From NCBI RefSeq assembly GCF_002860865.1, contig NZ_PKIE01000001.1:682001-746000 (forward strand): a stretch of DNA of 64,000 nucleotides, written 5' to 3'. The position numbers and the translations under genes were made by a program. Within the stretch, counting starts at the first letter, position 1. Each line of letters opens with the position of its first letter. Origin of the DNA: Streptococcus mitis. GTDB lineage: Bacteria; Bacillota; Bacilli; Lactobacillales; Streptococcaceae. Under the pieces are notes generated by a model. It was not told the origin of the DNA. It saw only the letters and a list, made by a program, of their open reading frames with translations, and did no database searches. This document shows, in pieces, positions 51,378 to 59,348 of the stretch.

Positions 51378-51887
51378 CTAGTTATCAACTACCTTATCTA
51401 AACCATCCTTCGTAAATCGTTCTATTATATTTTTTAATATATCGAGGAGTTCATCATAACTTATAATACTAATTATGTTTGAAAATTGATTTTTAAGTAT
51501 CCTATAGCTCTCTTTCTGTCTCTCGTTAAAGGTATTCGTTCTACCCATTATTATCATTCCTTTAACATTATTAATTTGAACTTCTTCATCAAAACCAGCC
51601 TTTCTCAGCCTCTCTTCGATTTTTCTAATATTTTGACTAGGATTCCCAGTGAGTTGACGTATATAGTATTCTACTTGCATTGCTGTACCTGTTAATTCAA
51701 GTGAAGGAACGTAATTGTCTCTATATTTCGCCTTTCTCAAAATAGACTTCTCAGGTCTTTTTATTTCAATGATATCTACATTATTTAGAAAATCAACTAG
51801 GATGAAATCTACCCGTTTATTGTTTCCCATAGTTACTTCATCAATCGCAAATTGGTAGTGAGGATAAATTAATAAAATAATATTCAA
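51378..51887 (-). CDS. Shedu C-terminal nuclease part (second fragment)
   Basis: 169 residues if started at the TTG at 51,885-51,887, which overlaps the first fragment by 4 bp. It contains the acidic and EIK residues of the PD-(D/E)xK site and the glutamine helix. A separate start seems unlikely because no ribosome site precedes it and the WQ motif would be lost. It is listed so that the fragment is not missed. Confidence 0.5.
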   Translation of the reverse strand: MNIILLIYPHYQFAIDEVTMGNNKRVDFILVDFLNNVDIIEIKRPEKSILRKAKYRDNYVPSLELTGTAMQVEYYIRQLTGNPSQNIRKIEERLRKAGFDEEVQINNVKGMIIMGRTNTFNERQKESYRILKNQFSNIISIISYDELLDILKNIIERFTKDGLDKVVDN

Positions 51888-52609
51888 TATTTCCTCTTGC
51901 CATTTTTTTCATGTACTCCCTCGTTTTCTAGTAGTACTTCTAATTTTTGAAAAGCCAAATTGAATTTTTGAATTTCATTTTCTGTTATTTGGCTATCAAT
52001 GTTATCCGAAAACAAAGGTTGATTAATTGACTTATTTTTTACTTTTTCCCGTCTTTCTATATGTCTTTCATAAATTCCTTCATAATTTTTATTTAGTTCA
52101 AAATGTTCTTCAATTTTTTCAGATAATACTTTATTCGTATAATGGTCTAAAGTTGTCTTAGTCGGAAATGATTTTATTAATTCATTGTATTCCTCAAATG
52201 TGATATGATTTTTTGAATCATCATCATAAACCTCTGGTACAATAATAAAATCTTCGTTTATTAAGTCGTCAATTTTTTTAAAATTTGACATTCTATTTGT
52301 AACAAAATGTTTTAACTTTAATTTATCAATAAAAGAACTATGTATTCTAACTTCATGTTTTAAATTAAATACTTCTGCGTTAAGAATAAGATATTCATCT
52401 TTTAAATCCCCAATTTCAATTGCCCATTCATCTTGATTGTTAAAAGAACCTTGTTCTAAATTTCCATATTCATCAATAAAAAAATACAATCCTGGACGTA
52501 AATGAAATGTCCCACGAGATGTGAATTCGCTATCTAACGAATACACAGGACGCCAACTATTTTCAAATGATATATAAATCTTATTGTCTTTTTCAAAAAT
52601 TCTATTCAT
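51884..52609 (-). CDS. Shedu N-terminal part (first fragment)
   Basis: 241 residues from the ATG at 52,607-52,609 (MNRIFEKDNKIY). It is a beta-rich N-terminal domain (RGTFHLRPGLYFFIDEYGN) followed by a charged helical linker. Alone it has no nuclease residues. It ends at a TGA created by the short A run. A TTG nine codons upstream, inside the regulator gene, is also open. Confidence 0.6.
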   Translation of the reverse strand: MNRIFEKDNKIYISFENSWRPVYSLDSEFTSRGTFHLRPGLYFFIDEYGNLEQGSFNNQDEWAIEIGDLKDEYLILNAEVFNLKHEVRIHSSFIDKLKLKHFVTNRMSNFKKIDDLINEDFIIVPEVYDDDSKNHITFEEYNELIKSFPTKTTLDHYTNKVLSEKIEEHFELNKNYEGIYERHIERREKVKNKSINQPLFSDNIDSQITENEIQKFNLAFQKLEVLLENEGVHEKNGKRKY

Positions 52610-52616
52610 AATTATC

Positions 52617-52964
52617 TTATTTTTTATCCTCTTCAAAAGCTTTCTTTCGTTCCTTCATAAACTCAATCAATTCTTCGCGGAAAGTTGCTTTTTCTTCATC
52701 TGTCAGACCGTCTGATGCCATACGGAATAGAACCTCAACGTTTGATAGTTCATCTTCTTCATCTTCTCCATCTTTTCCTGATAGGTAATCCATTGTAACT
52801 CCGAAAAAGTCCGCAAATTTTTGAAGCGTCTCTGAGGTCGGTTTTCTTTTTCCTGCTTCCCAGCGGGCGTATTGAGGTTGAGATACACCCACTTTTTCTG
52901 CCACTTCTGTCTGTGTTAATTTTGCTTGTAATCTCAATGATTTCAACCGTTCTGCAAATTCCAT
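52617..52964 (-). CDS. XRE-family transcriptional regulator
   Basis: 115 residues from the ATG at 52,962-52,964, with AAGGAA upstream. The helix-turn-helix (LTQTEVAEKVGVSQPQYARWE) is followed by a short acidic tail. It faces the transfer module across overlapping divergent promoters, and the palindrome between them is its likely operator. It resembles the Arp-type regulators of ICESt3-like elements. It heads a unit with the Shedu gene. Confidence 0.85.
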   Translation of the reverse strand: MEFAERLKSLRLQAKLTQTEVAEKVGVSQPQYARWEAGKRKPTSETLQKFADFFGVTMDYLSGKDGEDEEDELSNVEVLFRMASDGLTDEEKATFREELIEFMKERKKAFEEDKK

Positions 52965-53007
52965 TGTCTGTTCCTTCAAAAAAATCTTTATTTTCTACAA
53001 AAAACAG

Positions 53008-53048
53008 TTGACTTTATATCCAGTTGGTTATATAATGTAAATATAACC
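53008..53048. promoter_or_regulatory. Divergent overlapping promoters with shared palindrome (element switch)
   Basis: Rightward: TTGACT (53,008-53,013), 17 bases, TATAAT (53,031-53,036). Leftward: TTTACA (minus strand, 53,036-53,041), 17 bases, TATAAA (53,013-53,018). A palindrome GGTTATAT-N7-ATATAACC (53,026-53,048) covers the rightward -10 and the leftward -35. Only one direction can be used at a time, and a bound regulator would affect both. Confidence 0.7.
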
Positions 53049-53578
53049 GATAGGATATAGAAGCTTTTGAAATAAAAACCTTATTCCAAAGGCTTCCTAT
53101 CACTGTTCATTGATAACTAAATAAAAAGTGCGTCTGACAACCAGAGGACTGACCATCAAACTACACTAAACTTCGTACCTTTATTGTATCTTGTTTGAAA
53201 AAGAAAGTCAAGTCCGTTTGTGGTTGAAGTTGAGATAGTAAAACAATTCTAAAGAATTGTGGGCTCACACGCATTTCGGACTTTCGCACTTTTCCGAATA
53301 GTAAAGTGAACTGGCTTCGCCAAAGGGCGCAAGAGAATCGTGACAGGCATGATAATGACTACCTGGATGATTGGCTGGGAAAGCGATGGTAATTGACGCA
53401 AAGCACCTTGCTAAACGTTGCCACCGTGAAAGGTTTGTCTAGCTCCTAGATAGGTCTTTCTACCAAATAACTCTTTTTCAAACTGACTACTTCTCCTTAT
53501 TTTACAGGAGTAGTCTATGCTCAAGCTACTGGATATTTCTAGTAGCTTTTGTTTTTACAATAAAGAAAGGAGGCATTT
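53049..53578 (+). promoter_or_regulatory. Long non-coding leader of the transfer operon
   Basis: About 530 bp without a gene, transcribed from the rightward promoter. It has a different base composition (GC-richer stretches such as 53,310-53,430) and several hairpins. The last two are GACTACT/AGTAGTC (53,485-53,515) and AGCTACT/AGTAGCT (53,524-53,547), the second followed by TTTTGTTTTT. The CTACT and AGTAG arms could pair across hairpins, so an attenuator is plausible. It could also hold a structured RNA. Confidence 0.55.
53524..53557 (+). terminator. Terminator-like hairpin in the leader
   Basis: Stem AGCTACT/AGTAGCT with a ten-base loop, then TTTTGTTTTT, only 22 bp ahead of the first transfer gene. 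At this place it should act as a regulated terminator. Confidence 0.6.
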
Positions 53579-53827
53579 ATGACCTCATATTTTGGACAAT
53601 GCCTAGAGCGTCACTATCAAAATTATCTTTTTACGCACAAAATGTACGCTCACAGCCTAGACTTACAGGCGAGTCTCTTTAGTGCTGCCAAAGAAGAAAT
53701 TGACTCACTCGTCAAGAAATTCAAGGCAACTGGTTATCCGCTTGCTGAATTGACTTATTATAGTCAAATTTACAAAAACAAAATCAATCGCTTTTACTTT
53801 GCTCAAGTCAGCCCTGTGATGTGCTGA
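53579..53827 (+). CDS. Small protein at the start of the transfer operon
   Basis: 82 residues, beginning MTSYFGQCLERHYQNYLFTH and ending FAQVSPVMC, rich in Tyr and Lys. GAAAGGAGG gives a strong ribosome site. I do not recognise a domain. It is the first gene after the leader, followed by two DUF961 genes, a position often held by small conserved ORFs in ICESt3-like elements. Confidence 0.65.
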   Translation: MTSYFGQCLERHYQNYLFTHKMYAHSLDLQASLFSAAKEEIDSLVKKFKATGYPLAELTYYSQIYKNKINRFYFAQVSPVMC

Positions 53828-53864
53828 TTTTTTTATTACCCAAAAATAGAAATGGAGAACACTT

Positions 53865-54161
53865 ATGATTCCTGAAACACTTGCTATGAAACCAGAATTT
53901 ATTGGAACTGCTTATTATGAAAAACTTGGTCATGCCCCACGTACCGTCTTTGGTAAAGAAGGCAAATACCAACGTCACGTCCTGAACAATCAAGAACATG
54001 GTTCTTTCCATGTCATCACTCCTGCAACCAATACTGTCTTTGATGAAGACACGCTCGTCAAAGTCGTCAACCCTATCTTCTTCCCAGACCGTGCGGTCAA
54101 TGGCTCAAACGTTGCTCCTGCTCTCAATGTCTTTGCGGAAAAACTCGAAATCGTTAAATAA
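53865..54161 (+). CDS. DUF961 (YdcP-like) conjugative element protein, first copy
   Basis: 98 residues resembling Orf23 of Tn916 and YdcP of ICEBs1. It shows [21 protein letters not shown] and a beta-rich C-terminal part. DUF961 proteins are accessory factors of conjugation, with HelP of ICEBs1 shown to act as a helicase processivity factor. It is followed by a second DUF961 gene. Confidence 0.82.
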   Translation: MIPETLAMKPEFIGTAYYEKLGHAPRTVFGKEGKYQRHVLNNQEHGSFHVITPATNTVFDEDTLVKVVNPIFFPDRAVNGSNVAPALNVFAEKLEIVK

Positions 54162-54179
54162 GAAAGGAACTCAAAAATT

Positions 54180-54635
54180 ATGGCTAAAACTGGATTGAAC
54201 TTCGGAGAAAAACTCCAAATTGTTGATAAAAGCTACCGTGTAATCACCGATGCTCTAAAACTCGATGAGGTCTTTGGTAAACTGACCTTCCGCTCTATTG
54301 AAGGGGCTGAACTCATCTATGAAGCAGACCGTAACCAGCGTAATGAAGATGGCTCCTACGTCCAAGTTCCGACTGGAGAAATTCGTGGTATCACCGTTGG
54401 GATTCACTCAGCTAACCAACACGAAACACTCTTCTTCACTATCGTAGATATGTCTGAACAACAGCTCAATGACCTTGGACTCAATTACCGTGAAGAAGTG
54501 GAACTCACTGATATTGTCGTGACCTACTCTGCTATCGGTCGAAATGACAACTACCGTCTCTATGCTTCTGCCATCAAGAAAAAAGGGGCTCAAGCAGCTC
54601 CAAAATCTGAACCAAAAGCAGAAGATAAAAAATGA
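54180..54635 (+). CDS. DUF961 (YdcP/HelP-like) conjugative element protein, second copy
   Basis: 151 residues, like Orf22 of Tn916. The core is KLTFRSIEGAELIYEADRN and VGIHSANQHETLFFTIVD, with a lysine-rich C-terminal tail. GAAAGGAAC precedes the start 18 bp after the first copy. By analogy with HelP it may help the host helicase PcrA unwind the element during transfer and replication. Confidence 0.85.
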   Translation: MAKTGLNFGEKLQIVDKSYRVITDALKLDEVFGKLTFRSIEGAELIYEADRNQRNEDGSYVQVPTGEIRGITVGIHSANQHETLFFTIVDMSEQQLNDLGLNYREEVELTDIVVTYSAIGRNDNYRLYASAIKKKGAQAAPKSEPKAEDKK

Positions 54636-54650
54636 TGCTAGGAGGTAATC

Positions 54651-56342
54651 ATGCACCTCTTTACCTATCGGGGACTTCGTGTCCATAAATTCTACCGTCA
54701 TATCAGGGTGATAACAAGTCTCCTCATGTTATCGCCCTTTTTGATTGGTAACGTCTTTTATTACTACCCCATCTATGACCTGATTATAGCTGACCCTTTA
54801 TTTTATCTGCCTAAAATCCTACTCACTACTCTGCCACCTATCGTGATAATTCCGATTGTCAATCTCATTTTTTACCAGAAAGTCCTCTTCTTTCAGCGCC
54901 TTAACTCGCTGAGAATAATGACCAACTTTCTCCTCGAAAATCGGTACTATCTATCAAAGACAGTCAAACGTGATGGCAAAACACTTGAAAAGATTTCTCT
55001 TCCCAAAGTTTATATCAAACGTGGTCGGTATCAGCTACTTGCTTCCTTTATCCTAGAAGGGAATAAATTCCAAGACCGATTTATCAATCTTGGGGCTACG
55101 CTAGAAGTCATGTATAATGGCGACTTTAGAAACAAGACCTTTGATGAGCGCTTTGTTCAGTATGAAATTGCCATCAATCGTATTGCTTCCCGTATTAACG
55201 TTTCAGAAGTTACCATGACTGACCAGGGCATCCGCCTCATGAAAGATGTCTTTTGGGATTATGTCGCTGAACCACACTTGCTGATTGGTGGGGGAACTGG
55301 TGGCGGTAAAACGGTTGTCCTTATGACTATTGTTTTGGCTTTGGCAAAGATTGGTTTTATAGACCTGTGCGATCCGAAGAACGCAGACTTATCAGGTCTT
55401 AAAAACATTCCTGTCTTTAAGGGACGTGTCTTCATTTCCAAAGACGATATTATCACTTGCCTCAAAGACAATGTCACTGAAATGGAAAAACGCTACGAGA
55501 CCATGCAAAATCACCCTGACTACAAGATTGGAAAAAACTTTGCCCAGTATGGACTAAAACCAAAATTCATCGTCATTGATGAGTGGGCAGCTTTCATCAC
55601 TAAGATTGAAAATGATTATCGCCTGCAGGCAGAAGCTACGGAATACCTGACCCAGATAGTCCTAGAAGGACGTCAAGCTGGTGTTTTCGTTATTCAAGCC
55701 ATGCAACGTCCTGACGGAGAATATATCAAAACCGCTCTTCGGGACAACTTCATGAAACGGCTCTCTGTCGGACACTTGGAAGACACGGGTTATAACATGA
55801 TGTTTGGCGATGCTAACCGCAATAAAGAGTTCAAAAAGCTGGATAAAATCAACGGTAAAAAGGTTCACGGACGTGGCTATATTGCTAATAATGGTGAGCT
55901 GGCTGGTGAGTTCTTCTCTCCTTACGTCCCCTTTAACAAAGGCTTTTCTTTTGAGGAAGAATTTATGAAATTGCCTGTCCTAGAAGATGAGCAGCTTGTC
56001 ACACACAAGGACAACTTGGAAGATGTGGAACCTATTGAAGAAGACTACGAACCAATGGAAGATGATGTCATGGAAGTCTTGGAAGAAAGACGCTTGCTGA
56101 CAGATTTTGCCAAGGAACATGACCTGACAGTCAAGACACTCCGCAAAATCATCTATCTCCTGGATGAACGAGGCATTCCTTTTGACAAAGAGGATAACTC
56201 TCTTGTCGTGACACCTTTTCAAGAACTGCTACTTCTTGAAACCTTGGAACTCTTTGAGGAAGAAGGACGGAAGTCTTATCCAAAGGCGGTTGAAAGCTGT
56301 CTCGCAAATCATGGGCTAGGACAAGAGCAAGGGCAAGCCTGA
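54651..56342 (+). CDS. FtsK/SpoIIIE-type coupling protein (Orf21/TcpA-like)
   Basis: 563 residues. Two membrane segments at about 18-40 and 52-75 are followed by an FtsK ATPase domain with Walker A GGTGGGKT (214-221) and Walker B FIVIDEWAAF. It brings the relaxase-bound strand to the secretion channel. A helix-turn-helix-like end (about 480-540) follows an acidic stretch. It lies directly upstream of the oriT-like repeat and the relaxase gene, as in Tn916. Confidence 0.92.
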   Translation: MHLFTYRGLRVHKFYRHIRVITSLLMLSPFLIGNVFYYYPIYDLIIADPLFYLPKILLTTLPPIVIIPIVNLIFYQKVLFFQRLNSLRIMTNFLLENRYYLSKTVKRDGKTLEKISLPKVYIKRGRYQLLASFILEGNKFQDRFINLGATLEVMYNGDFRNKTFDERFVQYEIAINRIASRINVSEVTMTDQGIRLMKDVFWDYVAEPHLLIGGGTGGGKTVVLMTIVLALAKIGFIDLCDPKNADLSGLKNIPVFKGRVFISKDDIITCLKDNVTEMEKRYETMQNHPDYKIGKNFAQYGLKPKFIVIDEWAAFITKIENDYRLQAEATEYLTQIVLEGRQAGVFVIQAMQRPDGEYIKTALRDNFMKRLSVGHLEDTGYNMMFGDANRNKEFKKLDKINGKKVHGRGYIANNGELAGEFFSPYVPFNKGFSFEEEFMKLPVLEDEQLVTHKDNLEDVEPIEEDYEPMEDDVMEVLEERRLLTDFAKEHDLTVKTLRKIIYLLDERGIPFDKEDNSLVVTPFQELLLLETLELFEEEGRKSYPKAVESCLANHGLGQEQGQA

Positions 56343-56397
56343 CAGCGTCAGGCGCAGACCGTAGCTCGCAGTTCCTACTGCCCATGATTGTGATTCA

Positions 56398-56422
56398 ACC
56401 CCCGATTTCTAATAGGGGGGTA
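56398..56422. other. oriT: oriT-like inverted repeat
   Basis: ACCCC and GGGGGGT arms around GATTTCTAATA, between the coupling protein and relaxase genes. The ICEBs1 and Tn916 oriT regions have the same type of C-run/G-run inverted repeat around a CTAA core. The nick would be expected near the G run. Confidence 0.65.
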
Positions 56423-56550
56423 ACATTTGTCAAAATGACAACGTCCGCCCCCCAACACACCAATAGTACCAAGGTTTTCAAAGATTTACTTAGTGTGTTA
56501 CTTTTGCTAAAAAACTGTGTCACTCACTAGAAAGGAGTCTTACTCTATGA

Positions 56551-57804
56551 ATGGATAAACTAAGCCCACTCAATCTCAAGAAGTTCCGAAAACAAACAGG
56601 CATGACGCAGAAACAATTTGCGGAGTCTGTTGGAATTTCAACTCGTACCTACCGAAGCTATGAAGATGGCTCACGAGGTTTGAGCCTAGAAAAATTCGGT
56701 CAGTTCAAAGCAGAGCTTGGCTATCATCAAGAGAATAACGATGACCTGATTGATGTTCATATCGACTACCTCCGCATGACCTTCATGTCTATCCGTGACC
56801 TATCTCACTTCTGTCAGACCTATCTTCACTGTTCCTTCACTGAGTTCAAAGAATTTGAAACCAGACTTCTGAATTACACAAGGCTTTGGAAGCGTGGCAA
56901 CATTTGGTTATTTGATTTTTTTGACAAAATCGAAACAGGAAATTTCCAAGTGACCTTGCAACTCTCTGGTCAAGGTTGCCGTGAAATGGAACTGATTCTG
57001 GAAAGTATTGACCTAAGCTGGCAAGAATTTCTCCAAGCTCTGCTCTTTGACCTGACGGATAGTCGGGTAACACGGCTAGACATTGCCATGGATGAACACT
57101 ATCTCGGTCTCGATAGAGAAGATGAACAATTTCTTCTCTCAGATATGATTGCCAAAGTCTATAAAGATGAGGTTAGCTTTAAGAACATCCGAACGTGGAG
57201 TCACATTGGCGGTGGTAACCTCAGAAACATGGATGAGGTAGAAGGCAGCCAAGGTATCTCCCTTTATTTTGGAAGTCGCCAAAGTAACCTCTACTTCAAC
57301 TTCTATGAAAAGCGGTATGAGCTAGCCAAAAGTGAACAAATCTCCGTGGAAGAATCCCTGGAGATTTTTGGTATCTGGAACCGTTACGAATTGCGCTTCG
57401 CTCAAGAAAAAGCCCAGCTTGCCATTGAAGAATACATCAGCGGTGTTGACCTAGCAGAAATCGCCCGTGGCGTCATCAATCATGAAATGCAGGTTTACGA
57501 TGGCACCAATAAATTTGGCGCCTTTGTTCCTGACCAGAAATGGCAACGCATGTTTGGTGGTACAGAACCTTTGAAACTCAGGATGAAACCTGAACCCTAT
57601 TCTATCGATAGGACGATAAAATGGCTCATGTACCAAGTCGCCAATTCGCTCAAACTGGTGGAAGAAGCTGACAAAATCATGGAGACTGACTTTATCAAAA
57701 TGATTCAGGAAAATGGTGAAATCACCGATAGAGCTGAAAGCATTCTTCAAGATTTGCAAGCATCTTATAACTTAAAGAAAAAGGAAGGTGAGACAATCAA
57801 TTGA
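56551..57804 (+). CDS. Rep_trans family relaxase (Orf20-like)
   Basis: 417 residues. An XRE helix-turn-helix (about 5-55) is followed by the Rep_trans/MobT domain, with the probable catalytic Tyr252 in NFYEKRYE. It nicks oriT to start transfer and probably rolling-circle replication of the element. The start at ATG 56,551 is preceded by GAAAGGAG at a long spacing; the overlapping ATG at 56,547 runs into a stop. Confidence 0.92.
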   Translation: MDKLSPLNLKKFRKQTGMTQKQFAESVGISTRTYRSYEDGSRGLSLEKFGQFKAELGYHQENNDDLIDVHIDYLRMTFMSIRDLSHFCQTYLHCSFTEFKEFETRLLNYTRLWKRGNIWLFDFFDKIETGNFQVTLQLSGQGCREMELILESIDLSWQEFLQALLFDLTDSRVTRLDIAMDEHYLGLDREDEQFLLSDMIAKVYKDEVSFKNIRTWSHIGGGNLRNMDEVEGSQGISLYFGSRQSNLYFNFYEKRYELAKSEQISVEESLEIFGIWNRYELRFAQEKAQLAIEEYISGVDLAEIARGVINHEMQVYDGTNKFGAFVPDQKWQRMFGGTEPLKLRMKPEPYSIDRTIKWLMYQVANSLKLVEEADKIMETDFIKMIQENGEITDRAESILQDLQASYNLKKKEGETIN

Positions 57805-57838
57805 CAAAAACAAAAGAAAGGTATACACTCAGTGTATA
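57801..57838 (+). promoter_or_regulatory. Promoter and palindromic operator of the toxin-antitoxin pair
   Basis: TTGACA (57,801-57,806) precedes TATACA (57,822-57,827) at 15 bp. TATACACT and AGTGTATA form a palindrome with one central base (57,822-57,838), a typical site for autoregulation by an antitoxin. Confidence 0.6.
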
Positions 57839-57860
57839 TCAAACACATAGGAGAAAAAAC

Positions 57861-58142
57861 ATGACAGTAGTTAAAACACGACAAATCGGTAATTCTCTAA
57901 GTATCACTATTCCAAAAGAATTTGAAATTCCACAAGGTCAGGAATACAATGTTTATAAGGGCAGCGATGGGACACTCATCTTTAGCCCAAGCAAAGAAAA
58001 TCTCTTGGAAGAAGCTACTGACGAGCTTATCCGCGAAAAAATGATTGATGAACTTGGTGCTATCATTGATAGAAACATGGCAGAAATCGAAGCGGGTAAC
58101 TACGTCACCATTGAAGAAATGGAGGCAGAGCTACTTGGATAG
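57861..58142 (+). CDS. AbrB/MazE-fold antitoxin
   Basis: 93 residues from the ATG at 57,861 (MTVVKTRQIGNSLSITIPKEF), which has TAGGAG upstream. The N-terminal swapped-hairpin AbrB domain binds DNA, and the acidic C-terminal half should wrap the toxin. The open frame upstream of this ATG covers the promoter. Its stop overlaps the toxin start. Confidence 0.85.
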   Translation: MTVVKTRQIGNSLSITIPKEFEIPQGQEYNVYKGSDGTLIFSPSKENLLEEATDELIREKMIDELGAIIDRNMAEIEAGNYVTIEEMEAELLG

Positions 58143-58470
58143 ATACACTGTCAATACACCTCAAACGATTTTTGACCAAATCAAAAGCATCAAAAACTAC
58201 ATTCAAGATGTTTTGTTGAGTCCTGATGCTGCTTTGAAAACTAGCCAGCTTCTCCTCGAAGGCATTAAAAGCCTTCAAACATTTCCTGAACGTGGCTTTG
58301 ATGCGGATGAAAAGGTTGGAAGACAAATTTCTAAACAATACAAAACATTTGGCATCGTAATTGCTAACCGCAAATACCTGCTTTTCTATAACATCAATAC
58401 GGAAGATAAAATTGTGAACGTCACTCACCTTCTTCCTGTGAAAAGTGATTACGCTAAATTGTTTTTGTGA
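58135..58470 (+). CDS. RelE/ParE-family toxin
   Basis: 111 residues from a TTG at 58,135-58,137 (LDRYTVNTPQ), with GGAGG 9 bp upstream and 8 bp of overlap with the antitoxin gene. The fold is seen in TIFDQIKSIKNYI, FPERGFDADEKVG, YKTFGIVIANRKYLLFYNI and the closing VTHLLP. ParE toxins poison gyrase and RelE toxins cut mRNA; which applies is not clear. It probably stabilises the element. Confidence 0.82.
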   Translation: MDRYTVNTPQTIFDQIKSIKNYIQDVLLSPDAALKTSQLLLEGIKSLQTFPERGFDADEKVGRQISKQYKTFGIVIANRKYLLFYNINTEDKIVNVTHLLPVKSDYAKLFL

Positions 58471-58533
58471 AGCACTCCAAGGTAACTGAATTCAGTTGCC
58501 TTTTTTTGATACCTAAACTTAAAGGAGGTCATT

Positions 58534-58764
58534 ATGGAATACAAAGTTGAACTATCTAGCATCGACAATTTCAAAGCTTGGTCAGGTGCTAGAGAAACCC
58601 TAGACACCGTCCGTGAACGTGGCGGAATTGACCAACTCACTAGCCTCTGTGAAGATGTCTTCTCAGGAAGCACACCAACAGAAGGACAAATCAATGACTG
58701 GCTCTGGTTTGATGATGACTACATTTATCAAGCTCTCGGCTATCATGACTTAATCGAAGAATGA
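58534..58764 (+). CDS. Small conserved conjugative element protein (Orf19-like position)
   Basis: 76 residues, acidic, beginning MEYKVELSSIDNFKAWSGAR. AAAGGAGG precedes it. It occupies the place of Orf19 in Tn916-like elements. No domain was recognised. Confidence 0.65.
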   Translation: MEYKVELSSIDNFKAWSGARETLDTVRERGGIDQLTSLCEDVFSGSTPTEGQINDWLWFDDDYIYQALGYHDLIEE

Positions 58765-58784
58765 TAAGGAGGGATCTCTGAGTC

Positions 58785-59336
58785 ATGCTTGTCAAAATAA
58801 TCTACGAAGGCATCACTTGCTTTCCTGATACCAATGAGTTCTGGAATCTCTACATCGTACTCATGAAGGAAAAAGACTTCTTCTTTGATGCCTTTGCTCG
58901 TGAGAACGTTGACCTCGACTCTCCTGCTAAATACCAACACGCTTACTTTACAACTGATGGTCAAGTCCTAGACTTTAACCGAAACATGGACACCAAACTG
59001 GTCAATCTCTTTCGACAAGTCATCTTAGACCAACAAGAACAATTCATGGAGGAAATTATCATGGCAAAACAATCACTCATTGAAAAGAAAATCAAAGCTG
59101 CTTCCCTTGAACTGGGCGAACTCATGAAAGCCCATAAAGACAAGGAAGCCTGGACAAAAGCTGGTGAACTCAATCACCTGCTTAAAAATGAAGAAGCCGA
59201 AATGCTACCTGCTGACCTTCTCGAAAAAATCCGCCTGGAACTTCGTGGCTACTACTACGTCAACGGAGAAATCAATAGACTCCACAAACAGCTCTACGCC
59301 AAAGGCAATAAGCTGATTGAACTGGCTAGTGCCTGA
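58785..59336 (+). CDS. Conjugative element protein of unknown function
   Basis: 183 residues. The first 85 form an alpha/beta-looking part (LVKIIYEGITCFPDTNEF). The rest is helical with a probable coiled coil (SLIEKKIKAASLELGELMKAHK). AAGGAGGG lies 12 bp upstream. It sits where Tn916 carries ardA, but it shows no ArdA similarity. Confidence 0.65.
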   Translation: MLVKIIYEGITCFPDTNEFWNLYIVLMKEKDFFFDAFARENVDLDSPAKYQHAYFTTDGQVLDFNRNMDTKLVNLFRQVILDQQEQFMEEIIMAKQSLIEKKIKAASLELGELMKAHKDKEAWTKAGELNHLLKNEEAEMLPADLLEKIRLELRGYYYVNGEINRLHKQLYAKGNKLIELASA

Positions 59337-59348
59337 TAAGGAGGGATT

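Larger units (their letters stand above)
51378..52609 (-). pseudogene. sduA: Shedu (SduA) defence nuclease gene, frame broken at a run of seven A
   Basis: Two frames form one gene. The upstream frame (52,609-51,884) gives 241 residues ending HEKNGKRKY. The downstream frame (to 51,378) carries the nuclease: VDFILVDF...DIIEIKRPEKSIL and TGTAMQVEYYIRQLTG, the DUF4263 PD-(D/E)xK core of Shedu. If one A is added to the seven at 51,903-51,909, the frames join as HEKKWQEEILNIILLIYPHY, with the WQ motif that normally starts DUF4263. The whole would be about 410 residues, the usual SduA length. The break may be inactivating, phase-variable or a frameshift used in expression. It is eight bases after the regulator's stop. 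Confidence 0.78.

Noticed and set aside
58785..59336. Considered as ArdA anti-restriction protein, which Tn916 carries at this place
   Set aside because: The sequence shows none of the ArdA features and has a coiled-coil C-terminal half.
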